Source: a virus
Strand: one strand, 5' to 3'
IMG/VR virus record: IMGVR_UViG_3300037293_000133
Span: 1-37,683 of that record
Length of the DNA stretch: 37,683 nucleotides
A program made the position numbers and the translations under genes. The notes beneath the pieces were generated by a model that had not been told where the DNA came from, did not search any database, and saw only the letters and a program-made list of their open reading frames with translations. Shown here one piece after another: positions 21,097-28,722 of this stretch. Position 1 is the first letter of the stretch. Every line of letters starts with the position of its first letter.

Positions 21097-22421
21097 TAGT
21101 TGAATTTGATAGCCACAAAAACGAAAAGCAAAAACTTGCCGCAAAATATTGGCTCGATGACGAAACAATGGAAATTGCCTACGGAGGCAGTAAAGGTTCT
21201 GGTAAGTCGTATCTTGGGTGTTCGCTTATATTCGGGGATGCTCTCATTTACCCAGAAACGATGTACTTTATTGCCCGTAAAAAACTAAACGATTTAAGAA
21301 AATTTACCATTCCATCAATTCACGAAGTTTTAAAAAACTTGGGGATAGGGGCAAAGTATTACAACTATCAAGGTCAGGATAATTATTTTGAACTTTACAA
21401 CGGCTCTAAGGTTTTTCTTCTCGATGCTAAACATATGCCATCAGACCCGCTTTATGCACGTTTTGGCTCTATGCAAATGACTCGTGGATGGATAGAAGAA
21501 GCGGGAGAATTTGAGTTATCAGCAAAGAATAATCTCTTAGCTTCGGTTGGTCGATGGAAGAATGATGTATTTAATTTGAAAGGAAAGGTTCTTCAAACTT
21601 GCAATCCGATGAAGAACTATCTTTACAATCAATTTTACTTACCAAACAAAAAAGACGAATTACCCATTTTTAGGAAGTTTGTTCAAGCCCTTCCAGAGGA
21701 TAATAAAAAATTGCCGCAGGGATATATTGACAACCTCAAATTGATACTAAGCGAAAGCGAGAAACAACGTTTGCTTTTTGGAAATTGGGAATACGACGAT
21801 GACCCAGCAATATTAATTCCATACGAAAATATATTAAACACTTTCACAAACGCTTTTGTCGATTCAGGCACAAAGTATATTGTTGCCGACATCGCCCGAT
21901 TTGGTGGAGATAAGACGGTTATTGGCGTTTGGTCTGGACTTCGATTATTTAAGATTGTGACCATTGACAAAAGTGGGTTAGATGAAGTCAAAGAAGAGTT
22001 AGAAAGATTGCGGACACAATACCAAATCCCATTATCAAATATAATCGTAGATGAAGATGGCGTAGGTGGCGGGGTCGTAGACTTCATGAAATGTAAAGGG
22101 TTTGTGAACGGGTCTAGGGCATTGAAAATTGGCACAGTAGAGCAAAATTACCGTAACTTAAAAACTCAATGCTATTATGGAATAAGCGATTTGATTAATA
22201 ATAACTTGATTTATTTCGGCATTGACGGCGTAGCCAAAGAAAAACTAATAGAAGAACTTCAATACGTCAAGCAAAAGAATATGGACAAGGACGGGAAACT
22301 TGAAATAATGAGCAAAGAGGACGTAAAAGAGCAGTTAGGGCGTTCCCCCGATTACTCCGATATGGTCATGATGCGTTACTGGTTCGAGATAAAACCCAGC
22401 TTATCGTGGGAAGTTGCATAA
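21093..22421 (+). CDS. Terminase large subunit
   Basis: A 442-residue packaging motor. ATPase domain: Walker A GGSKGSGKS (31-39), Walker B with catalytic Glu GWIEEAGE (132-138) and coupling motif TCNP (169-172). Nuclease domain (RNase H fold): VADIARFGGDKT (Asp266), IIVDEDG (Asp320/Asp322) and GRSPDYSDM (Asp420/Asp423). Length and motif order are typical of terminase_3-type proteins. A circularly permuted assembly would fit headful (pac) packaging, but the sequence alone does not settle it. Confidence 0.95.
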   Translation: MIVEFDSHKNEKQKLAAKYWLDDETMEIAYGGSKGSGKSYLGCSLIFGDALIYPETMYFIARKKLNDLRKFTIPSIHEVLKNLGIGAKYYNYQGQDNYFELYNGSKVFLLDAKHMPSDPLYARFGSMQMTRGWIEEAGEFELSAKNNLLASVGRWKNDVFNLKGKVLQTCNPMKNYLYNQFYLPNKKDELPIFRKFVQALPEDNKKLPQGYIDNLKLILSESEKQRLLFGNWEYDDDPAILIPYENILNTFTNAFVDSGTKYIVADIARFGGDKTVIGVWSGLRLFKIVTIDKSGLDEVKEELERLRTQYQIPLSNIIVDEDGVGGGVVDFMKCKGFVNGSRALKIGTVEQNYRNLKTQCYYGISDLINNNLIYFGIDGVAKEKLIEELQYVKQKNMDKDGKLEIMSKEDVKEQLGRSPDYSDMVMMRYWFEIKPSLSWEVA

Positions 22422-22488
22422 ACACTATTTTTTTTCGTACATTTGTCCTGCCAAGACCCGTTAATGCTGCGTTCTTAATTTGAACGCA

Positions 22489-23793
22489 ATGGAATCCAAT
22501 TATAACAAAATTATTTACGATTACGTAAAGAACGTAAGCCTTCAACATTCTGCACCCCTACACAAGTACGCAGATTTGTATCAAGTCAACTCCATTCTAT
22601 TTGCCCTGATGAATTACAAGGCAGAGAAAGCGAGTCAGGCCAAACCCATGTTATACAAGGTAAAAGACCAAGAAGCCGCAAAAGACTTTCAGAAGTTTAA
22701 TGGTTTTGCAAAAGATACCTATGAAACTAAGCTACTCAAAAAAGCAAAAGAAAAGGGAGTCGAAGAGATTTACCTAGACGACATAACCGTTACATCCCCT
22801 TATTATCGAACAAAACGACTGCTTACTAAGCCGAACGAAATGCAATCGTTCGGAGAATTTATTTACAGCTTATCTGCTTTTTACGATATTTCGGGTTTTA
22901 ACCTGATTAATACACAAAAGGTAGATGGTCAAGTCGCTGCGTTATATTCCTTACCAACTCACCAAATCACCATCGAAGGTGGGAGCCCACAGGACCCCGT
23001 TAAGGCATATCAATACGATGGGTTATTCACCCAAAAGTTTGACCCAAAAGACTGTCACGCTTTGCGTTCGTTTAGCACAAATTACAACAAGATGGGTTCG
23101 CACCTGTACGGAACGTCAAAAGTTCAAGTATGCTATGCCGACCTTCAAACCTACATCGCAGCATTAGAGCGAGAGCATTCAGCTTTTAAGACGGGAGATT
23201 CCGCACATTTGCTCTTCCCGAAAAACGCAGATGCCCAAATCGAAGCCAGTAACGATAACACGCTTTTGCAAAAGATGCGTGACGGAATCAGGTCAGCCCT
23301 ATGGAAGAAAGACGAACATCGAGCCGCACTCGTTGCTCAGGAATTAGGACATATTAACTTAGCAAATCCGATTGGGGAAAGTATCACGCTAGAAGTCAAG
23401 AAGGATATTCGCGAAATATTAGCGGCGGTATTCATGTTACCGCCCGAAGTTGTTTTTAACGAATCGTCATCCAGCACATACAATAACGGTAAGGAGAACG
23501 GACGTAGAGCGTTACACCTTGGGGTGTTTCCTTTTCTTAACAAGCAAGAAGAAATATTATCGGAGGAGATCATTAGGCCACAAACCGGGCTAAAGTTCTG
23601 TTTCGATAAAACCATTTACGACGAATTAGCCCTTGATAAGGTCGAAGAAATGGCGAAAATGAAAGACATCGACTTTCTGACCCGCAGAGAAAAACGGCAA
23701 TGGTTTGACTATGGCGATGTAAGTGAGGGCGATTCGTTTGAAGATGCAATAGAGCCAGTAACCCCCTTAAATTTTGATTATGGAAACAGTTGA
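22489..23793 (+). CDS. Portal protein
   Basis: A 434-residue HK97-type portal. Evidence is the position after the terminase, the size, the central ITLEVKKDIREILAAVFMLPPEVVF segment (portal wing/stem region), and the ALHLGVFPFLNKQEEILSEEII helix near the C-terminus. The ATG at 22489 (MESNYNKIIYDYV) is chosen over an upstream TTG. It forms the dodecameric DNA channel at one capsid vertex. The stop overlaps the next gene by 14 bp. Confidence 0.88.
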   Translation: MESNYNKIIYDYVKNVSLQHSAPLHKYADLYQVNSILFALMNYKAEKASQAKPMLYKVKDQEAAKDFQKFNGFAKDTYETKLLKKAKEKGVEEIYLDDITVTSPYYRTKRLLTKPNEMQSFGEFIYSLSAFYDISGFNLINTQKVDGQVAALYSLPTHQITIEGGSPQDPVKAYQYDGLFTQKFDPKDCHALRSFSTNYNKMGSHLYGTSKVQVCYADLQTYIAALEREHSAFKTGDSAHLLFPKNADAQIEASNDNTLLQKMRDGIRSALWKKDEHRAALVAQELGHINLANPIGESITLEVKKDIREILAAVFMLPPEVVFNESSSSTYNNGKENGRRALHLGVFPFLNKQEEILSEEIIRPQTGLKFCFDKTIYDELALDKVEEMAKMKDIDFLTRREKRQWFDYGDVSEGDSFEDAIEPVTPLNFDYGNS

Positions 23794-24571
23794 GGAGTTA
23801 CGATTGCACTATGAGAAGATGAAAGAAAAGAGCGAAGCCCAAACTTACAGAATGGTTCGTGCTTACCTTTATAATACCTTAATTCGTTACAAGACAATTG
23901 CCGTTAACGAAGCCCCCGCAGCAGCCGAAAACAGACTAAACGAAATACAGCGGGAGGACTTTCAAAAGCTGTTTGAGGAGATTTATTTAAAAGTTGGACT
24001 GTTTTTTTATCAAGATCAAAAAAATAGGTTAGAGCAATACAAAGATAAAGATACGCCCAATGTCGATTTTTTTAGTTTGATTTGGCGGCAAATTGTGGTT
24101 AATGCTACTTCGACTCTGGAAATTGCTTCATTAATTACGCGAGTAACTGAAAATACGAAAACAATGATTCGGGCGTTACTCGTTAAGGCAGCAGCCGAAC
24201 GGATGGCTCCCCGCGACATTGCGAAATTATTCAATGCGGAGAAGGTTATCTTCACAAAGTCCAGAGCGTTAACCATTGCACGAACAGAAGTCGGCAGAGC
24301 GGCGAGTATTGGCATAGAACAAGCCGCTAAGGACAGTCAATTAGAATTATTAACCGTTTGGCATCATTCCGCAATTGGCAATTACAGAGAGAACCACAGA
24401 CCGTTAAATGGGAAGTATGTAAAGAAAGGTGAAGTGTTCAAGGTTGGCGATGTGACAATGAAATACCCGCACGACCCTAGCGGCGGTGCGAGCGAAGTGA
24501 TAAACTGCCGTTGCACTCATAGCTATGTTACGCGAAGGTCGGCCGAAGCATTAGGAATCGAGCGAAGTTAA
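23780..24571 (+). CDS. SPP1 gp7 / Mu F-like head morphogenesis protein
   Basis: A 263-residue minor head protein. The C-terminal part carries the family signature: ARTEVGRAASIGIEQAA, then HHSAIGNYRENHRPLNGKYVKKGEVFKVG, YPHDPSGGASEVINCRCTH with the conserved NCRC. It binds the portal and is packaged in small copy number, assisting DNA ejection or head assembly. The ATG at 23780 overlaps the portal gene. Immediately after its stop the structural operon is interrupted by a leftward island of accessory genes. Confidence 0.9.
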   Translation: METVEELRLHYEKMKEKSEAQTYRMVRAYLYNTLIRYKTIAVNEAPAAAENRLNEIQREDFQKLFEEIYLKVGLFFYQDQKNRLEQYKDKDTPNVDFFSLIWRQIVVNATSTLEIASLITRVTENTKTMIRALLVKAAAERMAPRDIAKLFNAEKVIFTKSRALTIARTEVGRAASIGIEQAAKDSQLELLTVWHHSAIGNYRENHRPLNGKYVKKGEVFKVGDVTMKYPHDPSGGASEVINCRCTHSYVTRRSAEALGIERS

Positions 24572-24582
24572 TCGTTTGTTAT

Positions 24583-24870
24583 TCAAATAAAATCTGATTT
24601 TGACATACTTACCGAATGCCCATTTTCATTCTTTACACTAAGCCTCAGGTTGTTTTCTCTCCAACTTCTGACAATATACCTTTCCCCAACTATAAAAGTT
24701 TTCGCTGTTGGGGCATGCTCGTTATATGGTCTATACTCAACCAAATCCCCCTTTTTTACAAATCGCTCTTCCTTACTAGCTATAAGGTTTCGTTCTTTAT
24801 AAAGATTCTGATGATACCTTTCAACAATATCTAAGGCAGCTAAGTATTGGTCTTTTGTGATATCTGTCAT
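24583..24870 (-). CDS. Hypothetical protein, 95 aa
   Basis: A 95-residue protein with a helical N-terminus (DQYLAALDIVERYHQNLYKERNLI) and a beta-type C-terminal domain (KKGDLVEYRPYNEHA, IVGERYIVRSWRENNLRLSVKNENGHSVSM) that could be an SH3-like barrel. It is leftward, against the structural operon, and ends 12 bp from the end of the head gene. No family recognised. Confidence 0.6.
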   Translation of the reverse strand: MTDITKDQYLAALDIVERYHQNLYKERNLIASKEERFVKKGDLVEYRPYNEHAPTAKTFIVGERYIVRSWRENNLRLSVKNENGHSVSMSKSDFI

Positions 24871-24881
24871 AGTTTGTTTTG

Positions 24882-25151
24882 TTATTGGGCTGTATATCTT
24901 AGTCGGTAAATCATTAATCCGTCATTATCAAGGTCGAGAGTTCTACTTTCGATGGTAAAAGCAATGAAACTCACAAGTACGCGTTCGCCAACTAAAAGCA
25001 GCGGGAGGTCTTGGAAATTTTTTTCGATAAGTTTAAAATAATTGTAATTCATTTTCCACCCCAAAGCATTCAATTCACAATCTTCGCGTTTAAAAGGACA
25101 TTCGAAATGATGCTCAATTTTTGAATAGTTTAATAAAAATTTACTTTTCAT
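24882..25151 (-). CDS. Hypothetical protein, 89 aa
   Basis: An 89-residue protein (MKSKFLLNYSKIEHHFECPFKREDCEL...), with two Cys and a beta-rich C-terminus. The start overlaps the stop of a 24-aa frame (ATGA). It belongs to the leftward island. Function unknown. Confidence 0.55.
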   Translation of the reverse strand: MKSKFLLNYSKIEHHFECPFKREDCELNALGWKMNYNYFKLIEKNFQDLPLLLVGERVLVSFIAFTIESRTLDLDNDGLMIYRLRYTAQ

Positions 25152-25222
25152 ATTTTGGGTAAAGTTAATCTTTGTTTCGGGTAATCTAACTTAACAAATT
25201 CAATGTCGCCTAATTCAATCAT
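25148..25222 (-). CDS. Possible 24-aa leader peptide
   Basis: ATG at 25222 after a poly-A leader, encoding MIELGDIEFVKLDYPKQRLT and four more residues, with ATGA overlap to the next gene. It is the first frame after attC-like site E. Too short to judge alone. Confidence 0.3.
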   Translation of the reverse strand: MIELGDIEFVKLDYPKQRLTLPKI

Positions 25223-25247
25223 TTTTTTTCGTTAATCGGTTTTATTA

Positions 25248-25310
25248 ATAACAGCCGTTATAAAGCAATTCTCCTAACGTCGAACAGCGTATAGCTTGGT
25301 GTTGTGTGTA
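25248..25310 (-). repeat. attC-like hairpin E (3' end of Dam cassette)
   Basis: Opens with TACACACAAC right after the methyltransferase stop and closes with GGCTG|TTATT. Outer arms AACACCAAGCTATA and its partner CAGCCGTTATA pair imperfectly with unpaired bases. TACACACAA is the exact complement of the segment's own start at 25777. Related in sequence to site C at 11229-11286. Confidence 0.55.
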
Positions 25311-25777
25311 ATACTACTTTTGTCTTCCATCAAACACCACCAACATACTATCGTGCATACCACATTTGCCCGTAACATATTCCCCTTTAGTATTTATGCC
25401 ACAAAATTTTATTCTCTTTTCAATAAACCTTATTTCATCACTATTCGGCAATATATGTTTATGAAATAGTTGGGTGCTTGTACTTACAGGCAAGAGCATT
25501 ACACACAATTTACCTTTCTTACTTTCCTCTATTGCCTTAATTACGAACGCATCTTTTAACTTTCTGCTGTAAGGAGGGTTAATAAAATTTCGTTCCTTCC
25601 AGTCTACATTTAAACCATTGTGCTTTTCAATATCATTTTGATACGGGCAAGGGTCATAGTTAAAATCAAATTCCTTGTTTATTTTATCATAAAAGTAAGG
25701 CGGTGTAGCCCAGTCGTCTTTATGAGGTATATTTCTATCTTTCATATTTATTGCTTATTTACCCGTACTACACACAA
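25252..25777 (-). mobile_element. Integron-cassette-like segment 3 (Dam-type methyltransferase)
   Basis: Starts G|TTGTGTGTA at 25777, contains one ORF whose stop touches the terminal attC-like site, and ends with site E, whose outer box complements the start over 12 bases (TACACACAACAC). It follows the long attC-like site D. Same orientation and organisation as segments 1 and 2, more than 12 kb away. Confidence 0.6.
25314..25745 (-). CDS. Phage N6-adenine methyltransferase (Dam, PF05869 type)
   Basis: A 143-residue DNA adenine methyltransferase. Family features: DDWATPPYFYDKINKEFDFNYDPCP at the N-terminus (10-34), the catalytic NPPYS (56-60) and VMLLPVSTSTQLFH. The length is close to the usual 150-170. 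No restriction partner is nearby, so anti-restriction or regulatory methylation is likely. It is the only gene of cassette-like segment 3 and opposes the structural operon around it. The phage thus carries two unrelated methyltransferases, both in cassette-like segments. Confidence 0.9.
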   Translation of the reverse strand: MKDRNIPHKDDWATPPYFYDKINKEFDFNYDPCPYQNDIEKHNGLNVDWKERNFINPPYSRKLKDAFVIKAIEESKKGKLCVMLLPVSTSTQLFHKHILPNSDEIRFIEKRIKFCGINTKGEYVTGKCGMHDSMLVVFDGRQK

Positions 25778-25905
25778 CACGTGGTATAGTGCATAGCGGT
25801 TTTGTTTTTTATTCAAAGTTTCTTACTATCTATTAAGTTCTGTTCTTTTTGATAGGTTCGTGAATTTAATCCGCTACGACACCATACCACCATACGTTGT
25901 AAGAA
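25771..25905 (-). repeat. Long attC-like hairpin D (between resolvase remnant and Dam cassette)
   Basis: Arms 25776-25799 and 25871-25898 pair over about 20 bases (AAC, GTGGTAT, GTG, TAGCGG and complements) with unpaired bases mainly on one side, separated by a 71-base AT-rich loop. Ends are AAC and GTT. Size (about 130 bp) and layout resemble large attC sites of chromosomal integrons. Its opening arm supplies the last codons of the truncated resolvase. Confidence 0.55.
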
Positions 25906-26173
25906 ATACTACAAAAACGATACCTTTTGTGTGCATCCATTCGCTTAACTCAATCAGGTCTTTAATGCTCCGACCTAATCGGTCAAGCCGCCAAACTACG
26001 AGCGTGTCACCTTTACGGATGAAGTTTTTTAGTTCGTCAAGTTTTGGGCGTTGTTTGGTTGCCCCCGACATGGTATCGGTATAAAAGTGTTCACAACCCG
26101 CAACTGATAATGCGTCAATTTGCAAATCTGGATTTTGTTCGTGCGTAGAAACACGCGCGTAACCTATTTTCAT
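25874..26173 (-). pseudogene. Truncated serine recombinase (resolvase/invertase N-terminus)
   Basis: The first 80 residues are a clear resolvase catalytic domain: MKIGYARVSTHEQ with the active Ser9, then DTMSGATKQRPKLDEL and VVWRLDRLGRS with the catalytic arginines. After MHTKGI the family sequence stops, and the last residues (FLTTYGGMVS) are encoded by attC-like site D. The long helix and the C-terminal DNA-binding HTH, normally another 80-100 residues, are absent. It is probably inactive, or a catalytic domain without target binding. It is coupled to the upstream gene by ATGA overlap. Confidence 0.85.
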
Positions 26174-26571
26174 ATTTCTTCCTGGTAATTCGATGAAACT
26201 GCACTTCGTATTGATAGAATCCTGATAATAACCTGCTCAGATATTTCGTGCTTTTCGCACAAAGTCTTAAGCAATTCGTAAAATACCGACTCATCCGCAA
26301 CGCTCATGTAATTATGAGTAGCCAACCCTTTTGACTCTCGCAACTCCGTGCAGATTTCAAGGATGTTATTCGCTAATAGTTCCCCGTAGATCGCCACCTT
26401 GCTATCCAAGCCGTTTGCGGTTCGCACCTGCGATATGGTCACTTTCCCACGAAACTTTACGCCAAATCTCAACTTGGTTTTATCTCGCATATTTTTGCCC
26501 GTGTTTGGACTAACTCCGAAGTGCTTTGATATGTCTTTGACTTGACATACATAATCATCGTGGTATTTCAT
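26170..26571 (-). CDS. Putative DNA-binding protein, 133 aa
   Basis: The ATG at 26571 (MKYHDDYVCQVKDISKHFGVSP) is chosen because it follows the promoter at 26601-26631 at normal distance. VKDISKHFGVSPNTGKNMRDKTKLRF resembles a helix-turn-helix, followed by a basic beta part (GVKFRGKVTISQVRTANG) and a helical C-terminal half. Family not recognised. It overlaps the resolvase remnant by 4 bp. Its promoter overlaps the 10-mer motif of the divergent capsid operon, so it could regulate that region. Confidence 0.6.
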   Translation of the reverse strand: MKYHDDYVCQVKDISKHFGVSPNTGKNMRDKTKLRFGVKFRGKVTISQVRTANGLDSKVAIYGELLANNILEICTELRESKGLATHNYMSVADESVFYELLKTLCEKHEISEQVIIRILSIRSAVSSNYQEEI

Positions 26572-26600
26572 TTGAGGTACATATAAGTAATGGTGAAGTA

Positions 26601-26631
26601 CAAATATAGCCAACCCGTTCCATTATCGCAA
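26601..26631 (-). promoter_or_regulatory. Bacteroidota-type promoter, leftward, overlapping motif d
   Basis: On the minus strand TTG (26631-26629), a 20-base spacer, then TATATTTG (26608-26601). The -33 element lies inside the first 10-mer of site d, so a protein bound there should compete with this promoter. Confidence 0.7.
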
Positions 26632-26646
26632 TATTACGCAATATTA
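26627..26646 (+). promoter_or_regulatory. Tandem 10-bp motif, site d
   Basis: Two identical adjacent copies of CGCAATATTA. It is followed at 26652-26659 by TTACTTTG (one mismatch to TAnnTTTG) and the protease ATG at 26679. It therefore occupies the upstream part of the capsid-operon promoter region. Confidence 0.6.
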
Positions 26647-26678
26647 ATATGTTACTTTGTATAAAACGGGGTAATAAT

Positions 26679-27344
26679 ATGTTGTATAAATCGCACGGTA
26701 GCAAGTCAAGTATTCAGGACGTAGACACAAAGCAAGGAATTGTAATGGGTTATTTGTCGGCATTTGACGTAAAAGATTACGACGGCGACGTAGTGCGGAA
26801 AGGGGCATTTGCCAAAACAATTGCCGAGCGTGGCCCGAACGGCAAAAAATCCATTCGTTTTCTCCAAGACCACGATAAATATAAAAACGTAGGTCATTTT
26901 CTGGAATTAAAAGAAGATGACTACGGACTGTATTATGAAGGAAAAGTGGGGAACTGGACAGCAGGGCAAGATTACTTAAAAATGGTCGAAGATAAAATCA
27001 TAACCCAACACTCAATAGGCTATCGAAAGATAAAAGAACAAATGAGTATTGAGGGTAACATCCTTTCTGAATTGTACCTAGTCGAAGGGTCAGGTTTGCA
27101 AGTAGATGCAGCTAACCCGTTTACGCCGGTAATAGGCGTAAAGTCAGCCGCCGATTACGCCGAATTATTTAAAAACCTTGCGAAAGCCCTAGCAAGTGGC
27201 ACGTATTCAGACGAAACATTTAAGACGGTAATCATACCGCAATTTGAATATATACAAGAGCAAATAAAGCAACTCACAAAGCCGTCACCAGACACTTTGC
27301 CGACGACAGAATTTCTCGAATTAATCGAACAATTTAAAATCTAA
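26679..27344 (+). CDS. Prohead maturation protease (HK97/S78 family)
   Basis: A 221-residue serine protease. The catalytic residues are in LQDHD (His65) and QHSIGY (Ser112), with GYLSAFDVKDYDGDVVRKGAF as the family N-terminal block. The ATG at 26679 fits the family start (MLYKSHGSK); the longer frame begins inside the regulatory region. It cleaves scaffold/delta domains during capsid maturation and stands directly before the capsid gene, 8 bp away. Confidence 0.92.
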   Translation: MLYKSHGSKSSIQDVDTKQGIVMGYLSAFDVKDYDGDVVRKGAFAKTIAERGPNGKKSIRFLQDHDKYKNVGHFLELKEDDYGLYYEGKVGNWTAGQDYLKMVEDKIITQHSIGYRKIKEQMSIEGNILSELYLVEGSGLQVDAANPFTPVIGVKSAADYAELFKNLAKALASGTYSDETFKTVIIPQFEYIQEQIKQLTKPSPDTLPTTEFLELIEQFKI

Positions 27345-27352
27345 AGCAAAGA

Positions 27353-28582
27353 ATGGAATTAATTGAAATTAAAGCCGCAATCAAAGAACAAGCGGACGGA
27401 ATCAAGTCGCAAATCGACACCCAAAAACTAGAGTTTATCTCTATGGTTAAAGAAAAAGCCAGCACCCTAGAATTAAAATCCGCTCAGGATAAGTTAATTG
27501 AACTGACCGACTTATTAACTAAGCAGCAGGACAAGCTAGACAATATCGAACTAAGTCGCAAAAGCACGAATCAAACGGGTTCTGTATTCGCGAACCAATT
27601 AGCGGATAAAGTATTTACAAAAGACAACATCCCAAAAATAAAGAGCGGGATGAGAATGACGTTTGACGATATTCAGTTAAAAGCCGTTTCAGACATGACA
27701 CGTGGCTATTCTGCCACAGTTGGGCTGAGGGACCTTTTTGCAGATGTAGAAGCGGGGATTGCCAAAGCCCCAAAAGCAACACCCAATATATTAGATTATA
27801 TCCGAATAGGCACAACTAATTCAGAAATCGTAAAGTGGGTTATCAAGACAGCTTCGGAAGGCGGCGTGAGTCAAACTGCCGAAGGAGCCAAGTTCAATCA
27901 AGTTTCTTACAAGTTTGACAAGGAACAAGCATCAGCAAAGAAAACAACCGCTTATTCTAAAATCTCAAAAGAAAACATTGAGGATGTAGAATTTACTTTG
28001 AACGAAACTATTGTCGAGTTACGCGAGGATTTCTTAATCCAAGTTGGAACCCAAGTACTTAGTGGTGACAATTCAGGCGAGAATCACAATGGTATTATTA
28101 ACCAAGCAAGTGCTTTTGCTCGTCAGGCAGGCATAGGAACCTTAACGGGTGTCACTATGCGAGATGTTTTAGAACACGCATATTTGCAAATTATCGTAGC
28201 TGGTAAGGGGAAATATACGCCTAATGCTTGCTTAATTAGTCCAGCAGACTTGACGAAAATTAAAACAATTAAAGACAGCACAGGACAGTACGTAATGCCT
28301 TTGTATCTTTCAAATACGGGTTATGATGTTAACGGCATTCCTTTGATTGCTGACCATAACATTACGCCGGGAACTTTTCTAATGGCCGACTTTACGAAAT
28401 TTGCATGGTTCAATTACCGAGCGTTAACAATTAACACGTATGACCAAAACGAAGATGATGTCTTGAAAGATTTCATCACAATTGCGGGATCGCTTAGAGC
28501 CGTTTCACGTATCAAAACTCCAGAACTGGGTGCGTTTGTTAAGGGGACATTTTCAACGGCGGCTACCGCACTACAAGCGTAA
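27353..28582 (+). CDS. Major capsid protein, HK97 fold
   Basis: A 409-residue protein. Residues 1-70 are a helical, coiled-coil delta/scaffold domain (EIKAAIKEQADGIKSQID..., ELTDLLTKQQDKL) likely removed by the protease. The mature part has the HK97 pattern: AEGAKFNQVSYKFDKEQASAKKTTAYSKISKENIED (E-loop to spine), LREDFLIQVGTQVLSG, and a C-terminal RAVSRIKTPELGAFVKG. It forms the icosahedral shell. Confidence 0.93.
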   Translation: MELIEIKAAIKEQADGIKSQIDTQKLEFISMVKEKASTLELKSAQDKLIELTDLLTKQQDKLDNIELSRKSTNQTGSVFANQLADKVFTKDNIPKIKSGMRMTFDDIQLKAVSDMTRGYSATVGLRDLFADVEAGIAKAPKATPNILDYIRIGTTNSEIVKWVIKTASEGGVSQTAEGAKFNQVSYKFDKEQASAKKTTAYSKISKENIEDVEFTLNETIVELREDFLIQVGTQVLSGDNSGENHNGIINQASAFARQAGIGTLTGVTMRDVLEHAYLQIIVAGKGKYTPNACLISPADLTKIKTIKDSTGQYVMPLYLSNTGYDVNGIPLIADHNITPGTFLMADFTKFAWFNYRALTINTYDQNEDDVLKDFITIAGSLRAVSRIKTPELGAFVKGTFSTAATALQA

Positions 28583-28587
28583 AAAAT

Positions 28588-28722
28588 ATGTATAGAGTTG
28601 CAATTGAGTTTGCAGGCGTAGCGGTAAGGACAGTTCTAACGAACGTCCCTGCCGAATACGTAAACGAACTTATCAAAGACGGTTTTATTACCGAAATAAA
28701 AAACACTAAAGCGAAAAAATGA
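28588..28722 (+). CDS. Small head-region protein, 44 aa
   Basis: ATG at 28588, 5 bp after the capsid stop, encodes MYRVAIEFAGVAVRTVLTNV and ends with a TGA overlapping the next ATG (ATGA at 28719). The C-terminal EYVNELIKDGFITEIKNTKAKK is a short helix plus basic tail, similar in style to small proteins between capsid and connector genes. Function unknown. Confidence 0.65.
   Translation: MYRVAIEFAGVAVRTVLTNVPAEYVNELIKDGFITEIKNTKAKK

Noticed and set aside
24572-24620. Fourth cassette ending near 24580 (TTGAATAAC against TTATTAAT at 25251)
   Set aside because: Only five bases match and no hairpin follows; the sequence runs into the head gene.
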